Below, in pieces: positions 8,940 through 18,123 of a DNA stretch of 64,000 nucleotides. Source of the stretch: UBA9676 sp963730065 (lineage in GTDB: Bacteria > Actinomycetota > Actinomycetes > Streptosporangiales > Streptosporangiaceae); contig CAVSQL010000012.1 in the NCBI GenBank assembly GCA_963730065.1, forward strand, positions 62,001-126,000. Direction: 5' to 3'. Under the pieces are notes generated by a model, which was not told the origin of the DNA, made no database searches, and worked only from the letters and a program-made list of their open reading frames with translations. The position numbers and the translations under genes were made by a program. The first letter of the stretch is position 1, and the number at the start of each line of letters is the position of its first letter.

Positions 8940-10504
8940 ATGGCCGGCCACATCCTCGCGATCGACCTGGGCACCTCGGCGCTGAAGGTGGCCCTGGTGT
9001 CCACGGGCGGCGAGGTCGTGGCGTCGGAACAGGAGACCTGCCAGGTGACGCTGCTCCCCGGTGGCGGGGCCGAGCAGGACCCACGGCACTGGTGGGACCT
9101 GATCACCGGGGCGTCGTCCGCTCTGATGGCGCGCGGCGCCGTCCCGGCCGAGTCGGTGGTGGCGGTCGCCTGCACCGCCCAGTGGTCGGGGACCGTGGCG
9201 GTGGATGAGCGGTGCGAGCCCCTCCGCGACGCGATCATCTGGATGGACTCCCGCGGCGCGCCCTACGCTCAGCGCATCACCCGCGGCGCGCTGAGCGTGC
9301 AGGGGTACGGGGTGGACAAGCTGGCGCGCTGGCTGCGCGCGACGGGCGGGATCCCCGCCCACAGCGGCAAGGACTCCATCGCGCACATCCTGTGGCTCAA
9401 GCACGAGGAGCCGGAGACCTACCGCCGCGCGCACCTGTTCCTGGAGCCCAAGGACTGGCTGAACGCCCGGCTCACGGGGCGGCCCGCGGCGTCGTTCGAC
9501 TCGATCGCGCTGCACTGGGTGACCGACAACCGGCAGCCGGACCGCATCCGCTACGACCAGGCGCTGCTGCGGCTGGCCGGAATCGAGCGGTCGCGCCTGC
9601 CGGAGCTGCTGGCGGCGACCGACATCCTCGGCCCGCTGTCGCCCGGGGCGGCCGGCGCGCTCGGCGTCCCGGCCGGCATCCCGGTCGTGGTCGGCTCCCC
9701 CGACATCCAGGCGGCGGCGATCGGGGCCGGCGCCACCCGGGACTTCCAGGCGCACCTGTACGTCGGCACCTCCTCCTGGCTGACCTGCCACGTGCCGTTC
9801 AAGAAGACCGACCTGCTGCACAACATGGCGTCGCTGCCCGCGCCCATACCGCGGCGCTACTTCGTCGCGAACGAGCAGGAGACCGCCGGCGCCGCCCTGA
9901 CGTTTCTGCGCGACCGGGTACTGTTCGGCGCCGACCCGCCGGCCTCCGCCTACGCCGAGTTCGACCGGATGGCCGCGCAGGCCCCGCCCGGGAGCCATGG
10001 GGTGATCTTCACCCCGTGGCTGTACGGCGAGCGGACCCCGGTGGAGGACCGGTTCGTGCGCGGCGGGTTCTACAACCTGTCGCTGTCGGCCGACCGCGAC
10101 GACCTGGTGCGGGCCGTCTTCGAAGGGGTGGCGCTCAACGCGCGCTGGCTGCTGCGGACGGTGGAGCGCTTCACCCGCCACCGGCTGGAGCCGATCCGGT
10201 TCATCGGCGGCGGCGCCCGCAGCGACGTGTGGTGCCAGATCTTCGCCGACGTACTCGGCCGCACCGTCGAGCAGGTGGCCGACCCGGTGAACGCGAACGT
10301 GCGGGAGCCGGCCTGCTGGCGGCGGTCGCACTCGGCGAGCTCACGTTCGAGCAGGTGCCCGACCGGGTCAAGGTAGCGGGCACCTACCAGCCGGAGAGCG
10401 GTACCCGGCAGCTCTACGACGAGCTGTTCACCGAGTTCGTGGGGTTCTACCGGCGGAACCGCAAGGCGCACGCCCGCCTCAACCGCCAGCGCGCCGGCGC
10501 CTGA
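8940..10504 (+). pseudogene. FGGY-family carbohydrate kinase, frameshifted near 10303
   Basis: The kinase begins at ATG 8940 with the FGGY phosphate-1 motif (ILAIDLGTSALKVALV) and contains the WMDSRG region, the GSPDIQAAAIGAG segment and the C-terminal ATP-binding motif RFIGGGARSDVWCQI. After DPVNANVR the reading frame collapses into Ser/Arg-rich sequence ending at 10376. The expected continuation (GAGLLAAVALGELTF, then PESGTRQLYDELFTEFVGFY) is intact in the +2 frame to a stop at 10504. One missing G in the run at 10303-10305 explains it. Both halves look fully conserved, so this is either a fresh mutation or a base-calling error. Repaired length is about 521 residues, normal for xylulose/ribulose-type kinases. 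Substrate unknown. Confidence 0.85.
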
Positions 10505-10584
10505 GCGGAACCGGCCCCGCTCCTGCCCTTCGTCATGGCTGGCCCGTCAGGAGTGAAACCTGCCACGCGGGTAGAGAGCCCATC

Positions 10585-10965
10585 ATGCGGACAGCAACCG
10601 GACTGACGCTGGTGGCGATCGGCGCGATCCTCGCCTTCGCGGTCAGGACCAGCCCTTCATTCCTCAACCTTCAGATCGCCGGATGGGTGATCATGCTGAC
10701 CGGAGTGGCGGGCATGTTCATTCCCCGGCGCGGCTCCGGCTGGCTGCGGCGGCGGATCATCGTGCGGCGGCCCCGCGGCACCGCCGTCAACCCCGCCAGC
10801 GGGCCCCGCGCGCTCGGTATCGGCCGGGTATTCCACCGCCCTGCGGGTCCAGGCCGCTCAGTCGCTGAGCCCCGGCCGCCGGTGGCCGCGGGCACCGCGG
10901 AACAGGCCATGCCCAGCACCGCGGTGCCCGCCGAGGAGACGGTCGAGGAGTACTTCCGGGAATGA
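10585..10965 (+). CDS. Small membrane protein, DUF6458-like
   Basis: A 126-residue protein. The first 55 residues hold two hydrophobic helices separated by VRTSPSFLNLQIAGWVIML, the pattern of the DUF6458 family (first helix with GAILAFAV, second with MLTGVAGMF). An Arg-rich cytoplasmic tail follows. The N-terminal part resembles the 81-residue protein at 33596-33841, where the same positions read GAILRFAVTWTPNGINLQIVG, so the window carries two paralogues. Start at ATG 10585; the ribosome site (TAGAGAG) is weak. Function unknown. Confidence 0.75.
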   Translation: MRTATGLTLVAIGAILAFAVRTSPSFLNLQIAGWVIMLTGVAGMFIPRRGSGWLRRRIIVRRPRGTAVNPASGPRALGIGRVFHRPAGPGRSVAEPRPPVAAGTAEQAMPSTAVPAEETVEEYFRE

Positions 10966-11099
10966 CCGTCCGTCCCGGCTGGCGGGCCTGGTCCTCGCCC
11001 ATTTCGAGCCCGGCTACACCACATGAAACGGGTGCGGCTTAGTTGCCGGGTCCCTTAATTGAAGTGAGCCCACGGCTGCTCCTGGGCAGAATCAGCATC

Positions 11100-11480
11100 A
11101 TGACCGAGATGGCTTCCCTGGTCTTGTATGCGGCCAGCCCCGCGGCTACCGCGGCGTTCTATCGCACTCTCGGCCTTGGGCTGGAGGACGAGGACCACGG
11201 CGAGGGACCGGTGCATTTCGCCACCGAGCTGGGACCGGTGCATTTCGCGATCTACCCTGCCGAAGCGCCGGGCCAGGCCGGCGAGCGCCGGTCTGGCGGC
11301 AGCTTCTTCCCGGGCTTTTACGTTGAGTCCCTGGATCGTGCGGTTCAGGCGCTGACACGAGCGGGAGCGCCGATACTGACCTTTCATGAACAGATGCCCT
11401 GGGGCTGCCGGGTGGTGGCCGAAGACCCGGATGGCCGCGCCGTCGAGGTAAACCAGCGGGGGCACTGCCCCAGCCCGTGA
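11100..11480 (+). CDS. VOC (glyoxalase/bleomycin resistance) family protein
   Basis: A 126-residue single-domain protein starting at ATG 11100. It has the beta-alpha-beta-beta-beta layout of the vicinal oxygen chelate fold: ASLVLYAASPAATAAFYRTL at the start and DPDGRAVEVNQRG at the end, the latter being the usual site of a metal-binding Glu in VOC enzymes. An 18-base stretch coding for GPVHFA occurs twice, 24 bases apart (about 11205-11246), giving the local repeat GPVHFATELGPVHFAI. This looks like a small internal duplication or a real beta-hairpin repeat. The substrate cannot be predicted. Confidence 0.85.
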   Translation: MTEMASLVLYAASPAATAAFYRTLGLGLEDEDHGEGPVHFATELGPVHFAIYPAEAPGQAGERRSGGSFFPGFYVESLDRAVQALTRAGAPILTFHEQMPWGCRVVAEDPDGRAVEVNQRGHCPSP

Positions 11481-11568
11481 TCAGCCCGGTCTTGTGACCC
11501 GCAGAGATCTGTCCGCTCGCGGATCAGCTCACTTCAACGAGCCGCGGCGACGAAGCCGCTGAGATCAC

Positions 11569-11766
11569 TCACTGGCTCGGCTGGGGCAGGGTGCACGAGA
11601 CCTTCGGGTTCGCGCCGACGTAGTTGAGCGGCCCGGCGACGATTGTCACCGCAATGGTGCCCGCCTTGGCGCAGTTAGCGTGCGATGAGTCATAGTAGCC
11701 GCGCTGCGCGCCGGCAATGGCCCCGATGACCAGCCATACCACAAGCAGAACCGACAGAATACGCAT
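11569..11766 (-). CDS. Small secreted or membrane-anchored protein, unknown
   Basis: A 65-residue protein with a clear ribosome site (GGAGG, 5 bases before the ATG at 11766). Residues 2-20 (RILSVLLVVWLVIGAIAGA) form one hydrophobic helix that could be a signal peptide or anchor. The rest contains two cysteines (HANCAKAGT and KVSCTLPQP) that could form a disulfide outside the cell. No family is recognised with confidence; short actinobacterial proteins of this build are common. It is flanked by convergent or divergent unrelated genes. Confidence 0.7.
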   Translation of the reverse strand: MRILSVLLVVWLVIGAIAGAQRGYYDSSHANCAKAGTIAVTIVAGPLNYVGANPKVSCTLPQPSQ

Positions 11767-11854
11767 TGCAACCTCCGCCCGCTACCCGGGACGTTCTTCC
11801 GGCACCCTCAACTACCGCGGCCCGGCCTTTTCAAACAGCCACCGCCATGGGCCG

Positions 11855-11902
11855 GGGAGAAGGAGCAGCCCGCCGGCCGGGAGAAGGAGCAGCCCGCCGG
11901 CC
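11855..11902. repeat. 2 x 24 bp direct tandem repeat
   Basis: Two perfect head-to-tail copies (11855-11878 and 11879-11902) of a 24-base unit beginning GGGAGAAGGAGCAG, in the spacer before the phospholipase D gene. It could add a repeated GGAG-containing segment to the leader of that gene. No coding role is seen. Confidence 0.85.
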
Positions 11903-11977
11903 GGCGGCGGAGACAAGGTGCGGCCTACCGGGCCGGGCAGCCCGGATGCCCGGCCGATTCGCGGGTAGCTGCCCGGG

Positions 11978-13579
11978 GTGCGTATCGATGACTGGTTCCT
12001 CACCGCGGCCGAGCGCGGCAACCCGGCCACCCGCCTCGACGCCCGCCGCGACGGTGCGGCGTGGTCGGCCGGCAACGAGGTCCGGCCGCTGATCCACGGC
12101 GCGGCCTACTTCGCAGAGTTGCTGGCCCGCGTCTCCGCCCTCCAGGCCGGCGACCTGCTGCTCTTCACCGACTGGCGCGGCGACCCCGACGAGCGGCTCA
12201 CCGCGGCGGGCCCGCGGGTGGCGGACCTGCTGTGCGCCGCGGCCCGGCGCGGGGTGCTGGTGAGGGGCCTGGTCTGGCGCTCGCACCTGGACGGCTTCCA
12301 GTTCAGCGGGCAGGAGAACCGTCAGCTGGGCGAGGAGGTCGAGAAGGCGGGCGGGGAATGCGTGCTCGATATGCGGGTCCGGCCGGGCGGCTCGCACCAC
12401 ATGAAGATGGTCGTGCTCCGGCACGCCGGCCGCCCCGCCGACGACGTCGCCTTCGTCGGCGGCATCGATCTGTGCCACAGCCGACGCGACGACGCCTGTC
12501 ACGCGGGGGACCCGCAGCGCCAGCCGATGGCGGCGGTCTACGGCGACCGCCCGCCGTGGCACGACGTCCAGGCGATGATCCAGGGGCCAGCGGTGGGTGA
12601 CGTCGAAGCGGTGTTCCGCGAGCGTTGGGAGGACCCGGCCCCGCCGACCCGCAATCCCGTGCACCGCCTGCGCGACCTGCTCGCCGGGGTTGAGGACGCG
12701 CGGCGGCTCCCACCCCAGCTGCCCGACCCGCCGCCGCGCGGCACCCATGCCGTCCAGCTGCTGCGCACCTACCCCTACCGCAGGCGCGGCTACGCGTTCG
12801 CCCCAGCTGGGGAGCGCAGCGTCGCCCGCGGCTACCTCAAGGTGCTGCCCCGCGCCCGATCGCTGATCTACCTGGAGGACCAGTACCTGTGGTCCACCGC
12901 GGTGGTCGCGGCACTGGCCAGGGCCCTTCGGGATAGACAGGAGCTGCACCTGATCGCGGTCCTTCCGCGCTTCCCGGACGCCGACGGCAGGCTGTCCATG
13001 CCACCGAACCTGGTCGGCCGGATCGAGGCGCTGGACACACTCCAGCGGGCAGGCGGGGACCGGGTGGCCGTCTACTCCCCCGAGAATCCTGCTGGCACCC
13101 CGGTGTACGTCCACGCCAAGGTGTGCGTCGTCGATGACACGTGGGCTATCGTCGGCTCGGACAACTTCAACCGGCGCTCGTGGACCCACGACTCCGAGCT
13201 CAGCTGCGCCGTCATCGACCAGCCGGATGCGCAGACCCCGCCCGGCGACGGGGGCGTGGCGGGCATGGCGGTCCGGCTGGGCGTGGGCAGCTACGCGCAC
13301 GAGCTGCGGACCACGCTCAGCCGCGAGCACCTCGGCGGCGACGCCGATGGTGACCTGGACAGCGCCCGCGGCACCTTCGAGGCGTTCCGCCGCGCGGCCG
13401 CGGGACTGGACGCCTGGCACGCGGGCGGGCGGCGCGGCCCGCGGCCGACCGGGCGGCTGCGCAGCTACCGCAGGCCGAGGCTGTCGCCGTGGACCATGGC
13501 GTGGGCGCAGCTCCCCTACCGGCTGATCTACGACCCGGACGGGCGGCCGGCGCCGATGCGGCGGGCAGGCCGTTTCTGA
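11978..13579 (+). CDS. Phospholipase D family protein
   Basis: A 533-residue protein with two HKD-type half-sites, the hallmark of the PLD superfamily. The second is canonical: VHAKVCVVDDTWAIVGSDNF near residue 378. The first is the variant form HHMKMVVLRH...FVGGIDLCHSRRDD (about residues 140-170), typical of PLD-like proteins in which a longer segment separates the HxK from the Asp/Gly-Gly-Ile-Asp part. Start is GTG 11978. No signal peptide is visible, so it is probably cytoplasmic. The family transfers phosphatidyl or other phosphodiester groups via a phosphohistidine; the substrate here is unknown. Confidence 0.88.
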   Translation: MRIDDWFLTAAERGNPATRLDARRDGAAWSAGNEVRPLIHGAAYFAELLARVSALQAGDLLLFTDWRGDPDERLTAAGPRVADLLCAAARRGVLVRGLVWRSHLDGFQFSGQENRQLGEEVEKAGGECVLDMRVRPGGSHHMKMVVLRHAGRPADDVAFVGGIDLCHSRRDDACHAGDPQRQPMAAVYGDRPPWHDVQAMIQGPAVGDVEAVFRERWEDPAPPTRNPVHRLRDLLAGVEDARRLPPQLPDPPPRGTHAVQLLRTYPYRRRGYAFAPAGERSVARGYLKVLPRARSLIYLEDQYLWSTAVVAALARALRDRQELHLIAVLPRFPDADGRLSMPPNLVGRIEALDTLQRAGGDRVAVYSPENPAGTPVYVHAKVCVVDDTWAIVGSDNFNRRSWTHDSELSCAVIDQPDAQTPPGDGGVAGMAVRLGVGSYAHELRTTLSREHLGGDADGDLDSARGTFEAFRRAAAGLDAWHAGGRRGPRPTGRLRSYRRPRLSPWTMAWAQLPYRLIYDPDGRPAPMRRAGRF

Positions 13580-13764
13580 CCGGCCCGATCCGCCACCAGA
13601 CCGGCAGGCAGACCGCGGCCGTACGGGCAGCTGACGGCGCCCAGGGCAGCTCAGCCTCTGGCGCGGCACAACCGGAAGGTCCCGTCATGAGGGCCGGGGT
13701 AGCTGGTTTGGGTGGCGCCGGAATGGTGAGTTGAGGGTCGTCCATATTCGGAAAGGAAACAACG

Positions 13765-13935
13765 ATGGCAATCATCCTTGCTGTCCTCCTTCTCGCACTG
13801 ATCCTGGGCGGGCTAGGCTTCGCAATACACGTGCTGTGGTGGATCGCCTTGATCGTGCTGGTCCTGTGGCTGCTGGGCTTCTTCTTCACCGGAGCGGCCA
13901 GGAGCGGCCCCAGGCGCCGCTGGTATCGCTGGTAG
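13765..13935 (+). CDS. Small hydrophobic membrane protein (56 aa)
   Basis: A 56-codon gene from ATG 13765 to TAG 13935 with a good ribosome site (GGAAAGGAAAC). The product begins MAIILAVLLLALILGGLGF, continues with VLWWIALIVLVLWLLGFFF and ends in a basic tail GAARSGPRRRWYRW. This is two hydrophobic helices plus a positive C terminus, like the short stress-associated hydrophobic proteins grouped as DUF5670/lmo0937. The VLWLLGF core supports that, but at this length the assignment is tentative. The formate dehydrogenase operon starts 47 bases downstream on the same strand. Confidence 0.75.
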   Translation: MAIILAVLLLALILGGLGFAIHVLWWIALIVLVLWLLGFFFTGAARSGPRRRWYRW

Positions 13936-13982
13936 CCGCCCGACAACGCCATTCACCCGCCGCTGGACGAGGGGCAACGCTC

Positions 13983-16900
13983 GTGGGTATACGCGACCGG
14001 ATCGAAGACCAGGTCAAGGCGTGGCCGGTGTACCGGCAGGTCACCGGCACCGACCGGCTGGGGCGCGGGGAGGCGGCGAAGAGCCGGGCCAGCGGCCGGC
14101 TCGCCCCCCGGACACAGACGGCCGACGCCGTGGTCACGTCGGTCTGCCCGTACTGCGCGGTCGGCTGCGGCCAGAACGTGTACGTGGCCGGCGGGCGGGT
14201 CACCCAGATCGAAGGCGACCCCGCGTCCCCGGTCAGCCGGGGCCGCCTGTGCCCGAAGGGCTCGGCGAGCCTCCAGCTGACCACCGGCCCGGGCCGCCGG
14301 TACCAGGTGCTGTACCGCAGGCCGTTCGGCACGGAATGGGAGGCCCTCGGCCTCGGCACCGCCATGGACATGATCGCGGAGCGGGTGATCGACGCCCGCC
14401 GCCGGGGCTGGCAGTGGGAGGCCGACGGCGCCCGCACCCGCCGGACGCTGGGTTTCGCGAGCCTGGGTGGCGCCACGCTCGACAACGAAGAGAACTACCT
14501 GATCAAGAAGCTGTTCACGGCGCTCGGCGCGATCCAGATCGAGAACCAGGCCCGGATTTGACACTCCTCCACCGTCCCCGGTCTGGGGACGAGCTTTGGC
14601 CGCGGCGGCGCGACCACCTTCCAGCAGGATTTGCAGAACGCTGACTGCATCCTGATCGAGGGCTCGAACATGGCCGAGTGCCACCCGGTCGGGTTCCAGT
14701 GGGTGATGGAGGCCAAGGCGCGCGGCGCCACCGTGATCCACGTCGACCCGCGCTTCACCCGCACCAGCGCGCTGGCCGACCTGCATGTGCCGCTGCGGGC
14801 CGGGTCCGACATCACCTTCCTCGGCGGGATCATCAACTACGTCTTGCAGAACGAGAAGTACTTCCGCGAGTACGTGACCGCCTACACCAACGCCGCGGTG
14901 ATCATCAGCGAGAAGTTCGCCGACACCGAGGAGCTGGATGGGATCTTCTCGGGGCTGGACCGCGAGCACCGCTTCTACGACCCGCACAGCTGGCAGTACG
15001 AGGGGCTGGAGGTGCAGGCCGCGTCCGGGGAACGGGACCGCCAGTATGAGGACCGGGCCCGGGAAGCGTCGATCCGGCAGGCCGCCCGGGGTGAGGCGCA
15101 CGGCTCCGGCGGCGCCGACGTGGGCGCCGGGAACCCCGAGCGGGACGAGACGCTCACCCACCCGCGGTGCGTTTTCCAGATCCTCAAGCGCCATTTCGCC
15201 CGGTACACGCCGGAGATGGTGGAGCAGATGTGCGGCGTGCCGGCCGGCCCCTTCCGGCGGGTCTGCGAGCTGCTGACCGAGAACTCCGGGCGGGAGCGCA
15301 CGACCGCCTTCGTGTACAGCGTGGGCTGGACGCAGCACACCGTAGGGGTGCAGTACATCCGCACCGCCTCGATCCTGCAGGCGCTGCTGGGCAACATCGG
15401 CCGCCCGGGCGGCGGCATTCTGGCGCTGCGGGGGCACGCCTCGATCCAGGGTTCCACCGACATCCCCACCCTGTTCGACCTGCTGCCCGGCTACATCCCG
15501 ATGCCGCACGCGCACGCCAACCAGGACCTGGACAGCTTCGTGGAGGCGGAGGCGGCGACCAAGGGCTACTGGGCGAACATGCGCGCCTACACGGTGAGCC
15601 TGCTGAAGGCCTGGTGGGGCGAGGCCGCCACCGAGGGAAACGACTTCTGCTTCGACTACCTGCCCCGGCTCACCGGCAGCCACAGCACCTACGAGACGGT
15701 GATGGCCCAGCTCGCCGGGAAGTGCCAGGGCTATTTCCTGTTCGGCGAGAACCCGGCCGTCGGGTCGGCGAACGCCAAGATGCAGCGGCTGGGGATGGCG
15801 AAGCTGGACTGGCTGGTCGTGCGGGACTTCTCGCTCATCGAGAGCGCCACCTGGTGGAAAGACGGCCCGGAGATCGAGACCGGGGAAATGTGCACGCAGG
15901 ACATCGGCACCGAAGTCTTCTTCCTGCCGGCCGCCGCGCACACCGAGAAGGACGGCAGCTTCACCAACACCCAGCGCATGCTGCAGTGGCATCACCAGGC
16001 GGTCGAGCCCGGCGGCGACGCCCGCAGCGACCTGTGGTTCACCTACCACCTCGGCCGCAAGATCCGGGCGAAGCTCGCTGGCTCGGCCGACGACATGGAC
16101 CGGCCGGTGCAGGACCTGACCTGGGACTACCCGGTCAAGGGCCCGCTGGAGGAGCCGGACGCGGAAGCCGTCCTGGCCGAGATCAACGGGCGGGACGCCC
16201 AGGGCCACCCGCTCGGGTCCTATCTGCAGCTCAAAGACGACGGCTCGACACCCTGCGGATGCTGGATCTACGCCGGGGTCTATGCCGACGGCGTCAACCA
16301 GGCGGCCCGCCGCAAGCCGGGGCAGGAGCAGAGCTGGGTGGCGGGCGAGTGGGGCTGGGCCTGGCCCGCCAACCGGCGGATCATCTACAACCGCGCATCC
16401 GCCGACCCGGACGGCAGGCCGTGGAGCGAGCGCAAGGCACTGGTCTGGTGGGACGCGGACAAGGGACGGTGGACCGGCCACGATGTCCCCGACTTCGCCC
16501 CGGACAAGCGGCCGGACTACCGCCCGGCCGACGGCGCGACCGGCCCGGACGCGCTGTCCGGCATCGACCCGTTCATCATGCAGGCCGACGGCAAGGCGTG
16601 GCTGTTCGCCCCGGCCGGCCTGGTGGACGGCCCGCTGCCCGCGCACTACGAGCCGCAGGACTCCCCCTTCACCAACCTGCTGTACCACCAGCAGCGCAAC
16701 CCGGTCCGGCAGGTGGTCGTCTTCCAGCACCCGGACAACCGGCTGCAGCCGAGCGGCGGCGAGCCCGGCTCGGAGATCTTCCCGTACGTCGCCACCACCT
16801 ACCGGCTCACCGAGCACCACACCGCGGGCGGCATGAGCCGGTGGCTGCCGTACCTGTCCGAGCTCCAGCCGGAGTTCTTCTGCGAGATCTCCCCCGAGCT

Positions 16901-17255
16901 GGCCAGCGAGCGCGGCCTGGAGCACCTGGGCTGGGCCACGATCGTCACCGCCCGCAACTGCGTGGAGGCGCGGGTGCTGGTGACCGACCGGATGCCCCCG
17001 CTCACCGTGCAGGGACGGCAGCTGCACCAGGTCGGGCTGCCCTACCACTGGGGCGGCAACGGCATCAGCACCGGCGACGCGGCCAACGAGCTGCCGTACA
17101 TGAGCCTGGACCCGAACGTGCACATCCAGGAGGTCAAGGCGTTCGCGTGCGACATCCGCCCGGGACGCCGGCCACACGGGCCGGGCCGGGTGGAGCTGGT
17201 ACGCGAATACCAGCGCCGGGCGGGCATCACTCCGGAGACCGGGATGGAGATGTGA
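13983..17255 (+). CDS. fdhA: Formate dehydrogenase catalytic subunit, selenocysteine-containing (UGA at codon 193)
   Basis: Read through TGA 14559-14561, the frame runs 1090 residues from GTG 13983 (ribosome site GAGGGG). The N terminus has the 4Fe-4S motif CPYCAVGCG from residue 55 and GRLCPKG. Codon 193 (UGA) falls in IENQARI-U-HSSTVPGLG, exactly where FDH-N type enzymes such as E. coli FdnG have selenocysteine 196. The downstream frame continues with typical molybdopterin-domain motifs (NADCILIEGSNMAECHP, GNIGRPGGGI, VASPFNNL-like TPFTNL equivalent SPFTNLLY). It oxidises formate to CO2 using bis-MGD and Sec. No twin-arginine leader is seen, unlike FdnG, so the enzyme may face the cytoplasm. 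FdhB follows after 1 base. Confidence 0.95.
14559..14603 (+). promoter_or_regulatory. Bacterial SECIS element following the UGA codon
   Basis: The UGA (14559-14561) is followed by a perfect 7-bp hairpin: CGUCCCC (14573-14579), loop GGUCU (14580-14584), GGGGACG (14585-14591). The GGUCU apical loop is the same as in the E. coli fdhF SECIS, where it contacts SelB. Spacing from the UGA (11 bases) is in the usual range. This is what allows insertion of selenocysteine rather than termination. The selA, selB, selC and selD genes are not in the window. Confidence 0.9.
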
Positions 17256-17256
17256 G

Positions 17257-18123
17257 ATGACGATCCTGGGCAGCAGCCCCAGCACGGCGCCCCGCGGCGG
17301 CTACGACCCGGCGTCGGAGAGCGGTTACCGGGACCATCCGCCGCGGATGGGCTTTTTCACCGACACGTCGGTGTGCATCGGATGCAAGGCATGCGAGGTG
17401 GCCTGCAAGGAATGGAACCACGTCCCGGAGGACGGCCTCGCGCTGACCGGCATGTCCTACGACAACACCGTCGGGCTCAGCGCGGACACCTGGCGGCACG
17501 TTGCCTTCATCGAGCAGCGCAAGCCGGCGGCCGATGGCCAGGACCAGTTCCGCTGGCTGATGGCATCGGACGTGTGCAAGCACTGCACCCACGCTGCCTG
17601 CCTGGACGTCTGCCCCACCGGTGCGCTGATCCGGACCGAGTTCGGCACCGTCGTGGTGCAGGAGGACGTCTGCAACGGCTGTGGCTACTGCGTCCCCGCC
17701 TGCCCGTACGGGGTCATCGACCGGCGGGAGGACGATGGCCGGGCGTGGAAATGCACACTGTGCTACGACCGGCTGGGCGCGGGCATGGAGCCAGCCTGCG
17801 CCAAGGCGTGCCCGACCGAGTCGATCCAGTTCGGGCCGCTCGACGAGCTCCGCGATCGCGCCGCGGGACGGCTGACCCAACTGCACGACGCCGGCGTCGC
17901 CGACGCGCGGCTGTACGGGGAGGACCCGGGCGACGGCGTCGGCGGGGACGGCGCGTTCTTCCTGCTGCTGGACGAGCCGGAGGTGTACGGGCTGCCGCCC
18001 GACCCGGTCGTGGCCACCCGCGACCTGCCGGCCATGTGGCGGCGGGTCGGCGCGGCCGCCGCCACGCTGGCCGCGGGCGCCGCCGCCGCCTTCGCCGCCG
18101 CCGCGCTGGGAGGGCGCAGGTGA
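17257..18123 (+). CDS. fdhB: Formate dehydrogenase iron-sulfur subunit
   Basis: A 288-residue ferredoxin-like protein with four cysteine clusters for four 4Fe-4S centres: CIGCKACEVACKEW, CKHCTHAACLDVCP, CNGCGYCVPACPYG and CTLCYDRLGAGMEPACAKAC. This matches the FdnH/FdhB beta subunits that carry electrons from the catalytic subunit to the membrane. The C terminus (about residues 258-285) is an Ala/Gly-rich hydrophobic helix followed by GGRR, comparable to the single membrane anchor of FdnH. Start at ATG 17257, one base after the stop of the catalytic subunit; the stop overlaps the GTG of the NrfD-type gene, so the operon is tightly coupled. Confidence 0.95.
   Translation: MTILGSSPSTAPRGGYDPASESGYRDHPPRMGFFTDTSVCIGCKACEVACKEWNHVPEDGLALTGMSYDNTVGLSADTWRHVAFIEQRKPAADGQDQFRWLMASDVCKHCTHAACLDVCPTGALIRTEFGTVVVQEDVCNGCGYCVPACPYGVIDRREDDGRAWKCTLCYDRLGAGMEPACAKACPTESIQFGPLDELRDRAAGRLTQLHDAGVADARLYGEDPGDGVGGDGAFFLLLDEPEVYGLPPDPVVATRDLPAMWRRVGAAAATLAAGAAAAFAAAALGGRR

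Noticed and set aside
14631..17255. Separate gene for the second half of the formate dehydrogenase
   Set aside because: The frame is continuous with the upstream part through a UGA placed exactly at the Sec position and followed by a SECIS hairpin, so it is one gene.
13953..17285. 1110-codon minus-strand open frame opposite the formate dehydrogenase gene
   Set aside because: It mirrors the high-GC third positions of a clear conserved gene on the plus strand and shows no recognisable domain. It also spans the Sec codon region without relation to it.
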